This document shows, piece after piece, positions 1 through 12,500 of a DNA stretch of 64,000 nucleotides. Below the pieces are notes generated by a model. It was not told the origin of the DNA. It ran no database searches and saw nothing but the letters and a program-made list of their open reading frames with translations. Positions within the stretch are counted from its first letter, which is position 1. Each line of letters opens with the position of its first letter. The translations under genes and the position numbers were made by a program. The stretch comes from Acestrorhynchus altus (taxonomy: Eukaryota > Chordata > Actinopteri > Characiformes > Acestrorhynchidae), in contig CM067523.1 in assembly GCA_034509495.1 (NCBI GenBank), forward strand, positions 19,759,477-19,823,476, read 5' to 3'.

Positions 1-209
1 TAAAATCTGAACGTGCCCTGGTGAGTACAGTGAAAAAAGGAACCGTTTGACCCTGCAGTGGAACAAGCCTTCTCTTGTCCTGGAGTGTGTCTCTGTCTGT
101 GGTTCATAGTCTCCGCTGGTCCCACTGTCTGTGTAACTGTGTATCAACTTCTCATCTCGTGAGGATGCGAGTGTGTGTGTCTATGTAGTCTCTGTCTCTG
201 GAGTGTGTG
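1..209 (-). other. cmtm4: cmtm4 3'UTR, partial
   Basis: Sequence after the cmtm4 stop codon running to the window edge. No AATAAA is visible on the minus strand here, so the poly(A) site lies outside the window. Confidence 0.6.
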
Positions 210-368
210 TTACTGCAGCTCTGGCCGGGCCTCTACCTCCCCCCGTGAGGCCGTGCGGGCTCGGATGTACTCGTTGGTCTGTAGGGGGCGCTGCTCACCC
301 AGACGCCATCGACGCACCGCCAAGTATGAGTTCACTCCGTACACACCCATGACCAAAAAGCCGAAAAT
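210..368 (-). CDS. cmtm4: cmtm4 exon 4 (residues 155-206 and stop; TM4 and C-tail)
   Basis: Starts after CTGTCAG with IFGFLVMGVYGVNSYLAV (TM4), then the basic RRWR and the conserved tail NEYIRARTASRGEVEARPELQ, stop TAA at 212-210. The tail lacks the last few residues seen in human CMTM4. Intron 3 between this exon and exon 3 is only 177 bp. Confidence 0.94.
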   Translation of the reverse strand: MFGFLVMGVYGVNSYLAVRRWRLGEQRPLQTNEYIRARTASRGEVEARPELQ

Positions 369-650
369 CTGACAGAGAAAAACAAACACAGTTTAAACTT
401 CAGTTCCACACAGCCGCCACCAGGAGGGAGCATCGCACTGTCGCAGGGTAACTCCTGCAGCATCACAATATTGAAATTTGTGTAAAAGTGAAAGTTTAAA
501 GGAGTGTAAAATTGTGCAACGGAGTGCAAAATTGTTCAAGTTTACCACAGCTGCAATCTCAGCTCCACTCTTGTGGTTCAGAGCTGCCAAGACCACGGAG
601 GCCAGGAAGAAGAAGACTGTGCTGGAGGCGGTGTTTATCAGGTCCTGTAA

Positions 651-713
<63 letters not shown>

Positions 714-2006
714 AAACACACAAACACACACACAAACACACACACAAACACACACACACACACCAGATTTAATACATACACAACCACTGACATATAGATA
801 GATCTAAAGATATAGCTGGAAGTGAAGTGAGGCTGGGTGCAGAATATGTGCAGTTTTAGTGATCTGCCAACAGGGGGCGCAAAAACCTTAATATACTCTA
901 CACTGACCAGCCTCAACAGTACGATCACCATGTTTCTAAACTTCATACACAATTTGCTAAACTCGACTGACCACAGTATAGCACGGATTAGTTCTATAAT
1001 AACATATAAATCCATTAGTTTCTCTGTATATTTTGTTATGCTTCTTTCACGCTGCTCTTCAATGGTCAGGACCCCACAGGACCACCACAGCTGAACCGAG
1101 AATAGCCCACCACCCTAGAAGATGACCAACACAAACTGTGCAGAGAGAGATGAGCTTCTGTATCTGCAGCTACAAGGTGGACCAACTAGGTAGGAGTGTC
1201 TGGATGGACAGTGTTTGGACACAGTGTTTAAATACTCCAGCAGCACCACTGTATCTGATCTACTCATCGCAACAAACACCAACACACAATGTCACTGCAG
1301 TGCTGAGAATGAAGCACCATCCACATAATACCTGCTCTGCGGTGGTTCACTTGGGGTCCTGACTGAAGATCAAGGTGAAAGTAGTTCCACAATGTATTCA
1401 GAGTAATAGAATGCACCACAACATTAAAATGCCACCAAAACAGGTCTGGAAAAGGCATGAACTCCATAAGACGGAGAACAAATGTCAAGCACTTCAGTAG
1501 CTCTTTGGTGGGTTTAGACCAGACAGGACAACTTGTCCCCATATCTACTACTAAGCACTGAGCATTGAGCACCCAATATCACTTTACCAGCTGTCTTTTT
1601 TGGATGTTATCTTTCCTTGGATGTCCTTTGACCACCGTATACCAGGAACACCTCACATGACCTGCTGTTTTGGAGATGTTCTGAAGTTACTACCACCTTA
1701 AACATGCAAGGGGACCATTAAGTATGACTTATGTAAATCCCACACCTTGACAGGCGCTCTAGTAACTAGATAATTTGTGTTATTCACTACACTTCACATC
1801 AAGGGTTACAATGTTGCGGCTGATCAGTGTATATCATTGTATATGCAGCATATTTTATACAGCACAACATATTTTAAGACTATAAAAGGAAACGACCAAT
1901 AAAAACAAGTAATTTATGTTTATTCTAATTATATCTGTAACTGTGACTCAGAGTCAGTGTGTACAAGTATAATGCCAATACTATTGTTTTGTTTAGTATG
2001 TGTAGT

Positions 2007-2044
<38 letters not shown>

Positions 2045-4422
2045 AGATGAATGATTTGTGCAGCGTGGCTGAGGCACGCGGTCACCCCTGTGACTCAACA
2101 CATGACCAGAGAGATTTACCACGTGATGCTCTCACTTTCTACCCCTCTATTTCATCCCTTTCTCATGCGCTCTCTCTCTCCATTCCTTTCTTTCTCTCTA
2201 TCCCCTTTCCTTTTGCACCTTTCTTCCCTACCCCTCTCTCTATCTGACACAAACTAAAGCATTTGTTTCTGACAGAGTGAATCTGTGTACACTGACATTC
2301 ATCTGTCCAAATGAGTGTGTAAATCGTGTGAAAATTATAGAGTGTCACAGAGTGCCCCCTCCATTTCCTGTAGTGCATTACTGTCTGTCAGAGTGAGTGT
2401 GTGGGTCACATGAACATTATAGTGCATTATAGAGCTCCCCCTATGCTTCCTGAAGTGTATTACAGTCTGTCAGAATGGGTGTGTGGATCATATGAACATT
2501 ATAAAGTGCTTTAGATTTAATTAGTGTTTATTTTTTTAAATAAACAATGACTCAATCAGTTTTGTTTACTAACCTAACAGAAGTTCTGATCCAGGAGCTC
2601 AACTGTGTTATAGTACAGAGTGTACATGTGCTTTGTCGTGGCTGCAGAGCTTCAGATAGATGTAGGTGGCATGTTTGAAGTGTACATTTATGTGCTTAGG
2701 AACATCTGAACTGACTGTTTTCTGCTGAATTACCGTTCCACACTGCCTCAGGGAACAGGAAGCCCACGGAGCCAGGGAATGTGGAAATGGTGGGGCGGTG
2801 AGGGGGTACAGAGTAATGGGAGAAAAGCCTCTCTTCAGCAGAACGCAGGGGGATGAGTGAAGGATAAATATTCCAGCTCTTCTTCAGCCTGGGTGGTAGT
2901 ACAGAGTCAACAGGAGCCTCAGATTTTACTGATGTCTGCCAGGATAATGCTGTTAAAACAGGCTGTAAATGTGATGCCTCAGACATCCCACAGACTCCAA
3001 CTCTACCCTGAGGGAGCTCCACTCAAGCGCTGACGATGCAGAACCAACCAAAACAATGTTTTGGAGTGAAATCATCTCAAATCTACCAAGTAGGGGCAAC
3101 ATAGTCATTGACAACGTGGTGTAAAAAGTGGTGAAGCTCTTGGTCGCTGATTGCTAGTCATGTCTCTACAATGCATGTAAAGACATCTGATGTGAACGTG
3201 AGCGGGGACAAATCGTTGGACTGAAAGAAGCAGGGCGATTATTTTGATAAGCTGCCCACCATTCAGGCCATTCTGACAAAGCCACCATTGCCTTAATTTG
3301 CTGTCTTTTTTAATGAACCCGAGGTTCTGTTTGGGATCCGACAACAGTCAGGTTTGAGTATGGAGGCATCATGGTAAGCTCTTCAATCCTGCTATGCTGC
3401 GAAGCAACACATTAGGGAGCCATCGATATGTGCAGGACATCCTGCGGCCACATGTGTTGCCTCTCAATGCAGAGGCTCCAACTGGCATTTTTCCGCAGGA
3501 TATTGTTGGCCCACACACACCACAGGTTTTGTACCTTTACATACATTGTATGTCCAAATGTTTGTGGACATGCCTGCTAATGAATGCATTCAACTAATTT
3601 AATTTGCACACATTGCTAACACAGATGTGGAACTGCACACACAAATGGCTTGTCTAGTCCCTGTAGAGAAGTACTGTCAATAAAATAAGACTTTCTGATA
3701 GACAGAAGATAAACAACCTATTGGCACCATGCCAAATGCCAGGTGTTGGCTAGAGGGGTATAAAGCCACCCATTATTGAGCTGTCGAGCAGTGGAACTGT
3801 GTCCTCTGGAAAGATGGTGCTCCATCCAGTACTTCGGGGATGAGGGGGTGATCAGCCAATATTCTGACCACAGTTACCAACAAAAGAGGATTAAATCTTT
3901 AATACCTTTGATGCTGGAAGAAACAATAAATTAGCAGGTGTCCCAATACTTTCTCCCCGTCTGTCTGTCTCTCTCCCCACATATTGTCATCTCTAGATAA
4001 AAAATCAAAATACCTTGTTTGGGTCAGTTTTCAGATTGACCATTCAGGTCTGATGGGGTCGGATTCTACCAGCCTGCTTCGGTGGGGTAGATGGGTGGGG
4101 GTTTATAGATCAAATACTTACTCTCTCAACAGCAAGATCGAATCGACAGGACTGACAAAACCCCACTTTATAAAGTATCCCCAAACATTTCACAAGCTGG
4201 TTGTGAATGATACATGATGGTGCGTGTGTGTGTCTTTGTTTGTGAGGAAAGACTGGTACTGCTGAAGGAGCTGCACTGTTTTCTGTAAGAACTCATTATA
4301 AGACAGAGGGCCAATCACTGCTGGCCTGGCACCACATCACACGTAGAGAGGAGAGAGAAGAGTGAGAGAGAGTGAGAGAGAGCGAGAGAGAGAGCGAGAG
4401 AGAGAGCGAGAGCGAGAGCGAG

Positions 4423-4463
<41 letters not shown>

Positions 4464-7400
4464 GTACTGTGACAAAAATTTATTTATATAAAAACCTGAA
4501 CAAAACTGAAAATCTGACCGTTTTTCTACACCTGAATTGAAGTGCAAACACTACAACTTCCCCCATAAGCAGGGGTTACCTGTGCCAGACTGAGGGGGCA
4601 CTGTAACTGTCACTGTAACGGTCAATAAACTGTCAGGTAAATCCATACATCATCATTAATGTCGTCTTAACAGTGACTCTCAGAAAAAGTCTCAGGATAG
4701 TGTTTATATAATGTGATCTCAGCAGGGACGTTGTAGGTGTAGGTGCAGATTCTGTTGCTGCTATTCCACATCATCAGACTGACTCTAGATTTTCAAACCT
4801 CTCCTAAACTTGCTCTTTAAGAAAATAAGTGTTTCCGCTCTGTCCTGCCAGAGATATCATCAAGGCTGAGTTTGGGAGGGTTTCTTCTGAAGGCTTGGGA
4901 ACTGGAAAAACAATCCCTCCAACAAACCCTCCTCTGGGACGGCAGCCACAATTACAACACCAAAAAACCTCAACGAGGAGAATTCTGGCATTAAAGCTTT
5001 AACCAAGCGTCTGTCAGTTTACCATCACTGCTGAGTCAGGCAAACGTCCCCAACCAGCCTTTGTAAAGATTGATGGCACTGGTAGGGTTTGAGAGGCTGG
5101 AAGGGTTGGTGGAGCGAGTAGGGTTTGAATGAGCTGGTGAGGACTAAGAAGCTGGTGGGTTTCCAGGAGCTTGTGGGTTTCGAGAGTGTGTGTGAGGTTT
5201 GAAAAGCTGATAGGGATGGAGCAGCTGGTAAAATTTAAGGAGCTGGTGAGGTTGAAGGAGCTGGGAGGGTGACTCTGAAGAAATTTCTAGCAATGTAACC
5301 ACATTATTAGTTCTCTGTACTAAAAAGAGCAGGCTGGCACTATGTTTGGGGTTAAGTGTGCAGTCCAGTGAGTGTGTCAGAGTGTGAACTGTGGTGTGTA
5401 CGCACCGTAAGACTCCAGTTGACCTGCGGCACTTTGGTGTGCAGGTTTAGGCTGAAGATTAGGAGTAAAACTCCCGTAACGACGAAGGCACTGCAGCTTA
5501 CGAACTCAAATAAGTACACCCCTGCACACGGAGAACACATCATCACCGTCTCGATGCAGATGAAGGCAATCATGGACAGGACCTGTGGGAGGGGGAACAA
5601 AAAATAAAGTGTTAATTTGCTTAATAAAATTAAAATGACCTTTAGTTCATTCGCTTCAACATCACCTACTGCAGCCCTGGTCGCATATGAATCGACATAT
5701 AGGACCTATAACCAAAAAAATCTTTTTTTATTCTGTCAATAATGTTTAAAAAATGTAATTGTTTAAATGATTATATTAATGCTTTCCCCTAGAAACTGAC
5801 CGAAGAGTCGGTCAATTTCTCCCCCGAATGTGTTTCTCTCAAACGCTATGAACAGAATTTTCAATATTTGGTAACATTCGGCTTTACTATCGATATTACT
5901 GTCAAATATCTGTGAAAAGTGTCGTTTTTCAACATTTACTTTTCCAAACGTTTGTGTTGCTAAGTACCAGACCCTTCTTTTGCATTCTTCAGCTCCTGAT
6001 TCCCTGCACTCGTGTCCCAGACGTTCTCTCAGGTTCTAGCGTGTGGAGCCGATGCATTTTCCACATGCCTCTGACAGAGTTTTTCGGAGTCGTGCAGGGT
6101 TCAATCGTGTTTTCCTGCTCCCCTCTTCAGCCGACCGCAGCAGGGGAAGAATTCAGAGGTTAAAGAGCTCTTGCTATTTAGGTGTTACGCTGCCTAGGCT
6201 CTGTGGTGCGAAAAACCTCAAACAGATTACAGGTTGGACCACTCTGAGACAGAACCACCGCCACCACACATTCCAGCAGCCCGAGCTCTGAACCAGCCAC
6301 TGTATGGAGAGTCAGGAACAACCGGCTTCCCAAATCGTAGCGCGTCGTAAATAAATAAATGAATTTCTGTGCTGCTATAAAATTTTTTGTGACCTAATTT
6401 TTCTTGTGTTTACATTTAAAAGGGATTCCAGACTCACACCTCAGAGACTAAACCTGCACCCACAACCCAGATTAGAGACTTGAATCAAAACTCTGAGATG
6501 AGTAAACTGAACTCTAAACCAGAGACCCGACTCAGACACGCACCACACTCACTTATGACTCGATTTAGAGTCACACCCCAAAGATCCAACTCACTTCAGA
6601 CAGTATCACATATTCTAGACTTGACTCACACTCATCCTCCTGAGACTCAATTCCACTCTAGACTTGCCTCGACTCAAACTCACAGCCCAGAGACTCATAC
6701 TTGCACGTCACAGACTCTAGACTTGACTTTTGATGCTATGTATTGTTATGCCCTCGAAATTGAGACGTTAAAGTAAATCAGCTTCTTCAGGCATAAGTAG
6801 ATGCCATGCACCTGTACATACACACCACTACACTATGTGTGTGTGATGCTTTGTCTTTACGTTGCGCTGCTATTTAAGGTAGCACTGATTTGTTTGTCAG
6901 ATGCCTGACAGCACTCACATACTGTTTATGCAGAGATGGAGTGATTGAAATGTAAATGGAATCAGACTTTATGCAGCAGCCCCATCGACACATTCACTGG
7001 TATGAAAGCTTTGCCGTAATAACACATGCATAATATGCAAATTACATCTCAACACCCGAGGCTTGTTTTTCACATGCTCTAATAACACTAATCAAACCAG
7101 TGTGGTGAGAATGATACACAAATACACAGGATGAATATTCATGCTTTCTAACATCATTTCAGACTGAGCACAAACAAAGCCTCGGTGAAAGGTTAGACTT
7201 TATATGTAGATAAACTGGTTGCAGACCACTTTTTGGTCAACATGTTCTCACAGCAACACTGTCAGATTGCTCATGAAGAGGCTTTTGGTACTATAACAGC
7301 ATGTGCTTTCATGGTGAAAGTCTTCATATTTTGTAAAGGTCTAGTCCAGTATAAAATACAACTGCCAAACATGGTGGATGAAGTTTCACATTACAGTCAC

Positions 7401-7615
7401 ATTAATATTAAGACCCTCAAAGTACATCATAAGCTCCATATCGGCACATATTCATTGACAGCAGCTGATGGATAGGGTGGATCGGACGTGTTGATGGCGC
7501 TGGTATTTGCTGGTCTACTGTGTGGTATGAAATAAAAGTACTGTGTTCACTGCAATCTCTTCTCACCAATCGTTTACAGAGATGTTTTAAAGTGTTTAAC
7601 TTATGAAGCTGGTCT

Positions 7616-7652
<37 letters not shown>

Positions 7653-8580
7653 TTTTTGATGATGATGATGATGATTATATTACTACTAATAATAGATTTA
7701 TTTGGTAATAAAATTAAGGTAAATACTCCTGCTTATCAGAAGCACAATCAGTAACACATCAGTGTAAAACAGGACAGACTGGATCTGGTCTGTTTGTTTG
7801 TTGTCTCTCTTTGAACTCAAATCACTGGGCTGCGGTCAAGTCCACTCCTTACCCTGAGATCTATCAACGTCAAATATTTATATAACGTGTTTGCACTACA
7901 GTCGTCTGCTTTCTAAAATTGAAAAAGGAGATAAAATATAAAAAATCACAAATAAAAAAACAGAAAAAGGATTTCAATTTAACATACAGCAGTTAAGCCC
8001 CACCCATTCATCATAAAGCAGTTAAGCCCCACCCATTCATCATAAAGCGCTTTAGCCCCACCCATTCATCATAAAGCAGTTTAGCCCCACCCATTCATCA
8101 TAAAGCAGACTAGCCCCACCCATTTATCATAAAGCAGACTAGCCCCACCCATTCATCATAAAGCAGTTTAGCCCCACCCATTCATCATAAAGCAGTTTAG
8201 CCCCACCCATTCACATTACAACATTCTGCCTAAAATGCATTTGAAATAAAGCAAAAATTTGACTGCCAATCAAAACAGAGCTCATTTACATATGTCAGTC
8301 TCAAAGGCATAGCTACTAAATTCTGAAGGATTAATAGAGTTTAAAAGTGTGTGAAAATGAATTACGGCTGTTTTGGGCATGAGCGAGTTTGGGTTTTAGG
8401 GTGAAAAATAAAATGACTAAGATGGAGGATGTGGCCTTTTAAAGTGCAGATGGTCAGCACTGGGATCAGATTCCAAGTAGCCATTAGTGCGAAAAGCTTG
8501 ATGTTAATCCCTCAGATGGAGAATGGGGGGCAGATGGGGGCCAGTCTGATACAATCATTACAAACAGCTGCTGATCATAG

Positions 8581-8650
<70 letters not shown>

Positions 8651-9470
8651 TGTGTGTGTCTGACACCTGCTGTCTGCAGGCTGAGGACTGGCCAGTGGCT
8701 GACTGAATGCCTTACCTCATCATAGCCCCCAGAGACCTTCTCTGCTTGTCACTGAAGGTGCTGCAGTGCTGAACTCTGTCTTTTTTTGTTAGCACTGTAT
8801 GGTTTAGTGTGGCTAGTTCTGTGGATTCGAAAGGGAACCCAACTGCAGCGTCAGTCACATTTATCCCTATCCATTCAGCCTGCAGCAGTTTAACCCCATC
8901 CTTCCACCCATTCATATGCTGTCGCTGAACCCTGGATCTGCTCTGTACATTAGGGGCACTTTTCCATTGTGGTTCCATTCCAGTTCGCAGAACTAATTTA
9001 GAACCGTTCGGCACATTTCCACCAATAAAAACAGGTTCCCCAAGCCTGAAAAGTTCGTTTGTAGCAGGATCCAAAGATCGGAACCACTGTGGAATGCAGT
9101 GACACACAATTACTATGTTCAAATATTCAAATGCTCACAGGTAGACTGATGATATGCAGCGCCCTCTGTTGATGACGTATTGTGTGACCTATCCTTGGTT
9201 CCACTAAAACTGGTGTAAATGTGGGATGTAAATATAAGGTTCTTATACCGACACACCCGCCTCATACAGCCTCCAACTGTGATTTGATTGCAGATACGTC
9301 AGTGTGAATTTAAAGCAAACCAGGACTTTTCATTCTTACATCTTACTTGGTCTGAACCCTGAGAGCCAAACTACAAGTATTAACACACCCTTAAACTTTA
9401 GTTTTACTCTGGAGGTCTCTGCATGTTCTCCACATCACATGACTTTCTGCAAACGTCCAAAACAGCATTA

Positions 9471-9549
<79 letters not shown>

Positions 9550-12500
9550 ACATCTGGAAACTGAATTTACTTTTCCACACACTTTACATAGAGACCTTGC
9601 AATAATATTTACTTTTCCTTTATTCAAACAATTGCTATTAAGGTCTTTAATTCGAGGCCAAACTTGACACATTCACACTATTACATCATAGCTTTACACT
9701 ATTAGATCAATACACCATTACAGCCTTACACAATCACAGATGTACACCATTGCAGCCTTACAGCCTTGTACCATGACAGCCTCAAACCTCACGGCTTTTC
9801 CTCCTCACACCAACGCAGCCTTAAACCATCACAACCGTTCAGCTTCTCACCATCAAAGCCTCATATGACCACAAGCTTTCAGCATCATCGCAGCCTCATA
9901 GCGTCATTGTACTTCTACAGCCTTACACCATCCCATCATTACAGATTCACACCCTCATACCATTACAACCTATACCTCATACCATTACAACCTTACACCA
10001 TCAAAGCCTGACATCACTACAGCTATACATTACAGCTTTACACCATCAAAGCCATACAGCATTACACCGTCACAGTCTTACACCTTGACAATCTTGCAGC
10101 CTTACATTGTTGCAATCTTACATCACAACGGCCTTATACAACCACAGCCTTGCAGCTTTACACCATTAAAGCCTTGCAGCCTTTGCAGGAGTGAATGCTC
10201 AGTGTGTCTGTTCGTTGCATCTGTGACATCCTGGTATAAATAGAGCACAACAAAATCAGCAAAACTGGATTTGGTTTAACGTAGACGATGCCCAAAAAGC
10301 TAATCACATCTAAACAGAAAGCTCACTGAAACAGCACAGGAGCAGCAGGGTGGAGAGTCTGTCCTGGGGGTTGAAGTGAAGGTCAGTCTGGTGACTGGAC
10401 CAGTAATACAATAACAGTGCTTTAGAACAGCAGCAGATGAGGGTGTGGTGGTGTACACATTACCCAGAGACGCTGTTACAGAAAGTACACCTAAGACACA
10501 CAGTGGTTTTGCTCTACCCATTAAGCCTACCACAGTTTAGCCACACCCACTTTGCATATAAGCAGAAAATGCTCGCCCATTCAATCTATACTCATTTAGC
10601 CATTGAACACCAGTTTACTTCCAATTTCCCAATCTGGCACAAAAACAGAAGCCATTCAAAGCAGAGCTCATTTGCATAGAACAGCCTTAAAAGTACATTA
10701 ACAGATACTTTGTATTTAGTTCTAAGGTATAAAGGGTTTGTGGAAAATGACTGTTAAAGACAAAATATATTATACTGAACCCTGGTAAAGGGTTTTATGA
10801 ACACAGAGGTTCAGGCAGTGTAACATCAGCAGATGGATTGCAGAAAGCTCCACTTCACACGTTACACACCAAAACATGATCTCCAGCTCAGGGATACGGG
10901 TAAATGATTGGCCAGCAGCTGCTGGGCTGAATACTCGGAAATCTATCAGGAAACATGAAGCCATAGAGAGCAAAGAGCCTCATAAATATACAACCAACAT
11001 ATACACTCACAATACTCAAAGGGCACTTAAGAGTAGCCACATGTGGCCAAACCTTCTTACACAACTAACAACACCTCATCCGGTTCCTAACAGGTCTGAG
11101 ATGAGCCCTCAGAGGTAACTGGAGAACTGAAGTTTTTCCTGACTGGCAGTTTCACTGAAACAAGTCTTCATCATGCTCATCTCTATTGCCTACATACAGA
11201 TGTCTCTCTCCTCTGCTGAGGGTCTAACAGAGTGGGCAGTGAGTGGATATAATGTTTAAAAACACCAGCAGCACTGCTGTGTCTGATCCACTCATACCAG
11301 AGCATCACTGGCTGATTGACTGTCCTTCTGTGGTGCGTTTATAGTAGTACCGCATCCTGCATTCTGTGAACACCTGATGTTTTGGAGATGTTCTGATGCA
11401 GTCATCAAATAGAAAACAAACACACTGGGGACGGTTTCTGTCTACTGTCAAGCGTAAAATTAAAAAGTGAAAGTAAAAGCTTTCAGATGTACAAATCCCA
11501 GTGCTTCACATGACCCCACTTTAGTCTATAAACGTAACTATAAACCTCTCCACAGAGCTGAAAGGTGGAACAGCACTACAAATTATGTTATGAGAATGAT
11601 AATATAGTTCCAGTTTTAGCTGCAGTGTTCCAATAAGGCCTGTCCGTGCTGTTTTCCATATTTAATAGTATTTTTCACTGTTTACATAGCTTAGATTGAT
11701 TAGACTGACATGGATACTTAAAATAATTTCTTTAAAATAGGTTCTTCAAAACACTTGACAATGGTTTAAATAAAGTAAAGAAAAGGCATCCTTGTCCTTT
11801 ATTTTTATTATGTATGTCAATATTATCATTTCTCAGGACCTTTATACTGACGTTACACTGTGAGCAAAGGAAGAGAGCACAGAGCCCTTTCCCTTTCTCA
11901 GTGACAGCATCAGCCCCGCCCCCTCTCTCTGATCAGTCAGAGTCTGTATGCAGGTTGAGCATGTAGACGTGGACAGAGCAGTAAACATGCACTGGAAGCT
12001 CCATTGGCATTTAAACTGGGAGTTAATTCAGTTGGACAAGGGAACGTTGGCTGTTCTGAATTACTTGCTGAAAATTCATCAATCAATGATGGTTGGATAG
12101 GGTCTGTAGGTTACTCTGATCCTGAGATCTGAAGTCTAGAATACGGCATGTGATTTCCCACAAAGTGTAGGTCTGTTAATGCTGTATCATACTAACTCTA
12201 TTCATTCCGGCTGGTTTTCTCCATGCCTCCATCAGAGGCACCAGGCTGTCTGACCTTCCACTAACCCTCTAATGCAAATATCTCAGTTGTGTGTGATAAC
12301 ACTCTGAGGCAGCACACAGCTGAAACAGCTGTTACAGCACTGAGTCACTATACAGATCAGCATTTATATTCATAGTTATTTCAAAGAAATTACATAATGG
12401 TACATTTTAGTTACATAAATACCTTTAAAATAGATCTAAATTTTACAGAGTTCAAGTTAATTCTGTAAGGTTTTAATCCACATTTGATTAAACTAATTTC

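Larger units (their letters stand above)
763..5405 (-). other. cmtm4 intron 2 body, no coding sequence seen
   Basis: Holds a dispersed-repeat copy (1058-1370), small CA (2010-2039) and GA (4352-4459) repeats, a MITE-like unit (3549-3965) and a degenerate repeat (5060-5280). Open frames here are short, partly microsatellite-driven and unlike any family I know. Confidence 0.8.

Noticed and set aside
393..1015. Several 100-125-codon frames across the CA repeat
   Set aside because: They are carried by the microsatellite, which has no stops in some frames. Only the cmtm4 exon 3 part of one frame is real.
8712..9122. 136-codon minus-strand frame
   Set aside because: No recognisable domain, sits in an intron in dispersed-repeat-like DNA; chance frame.
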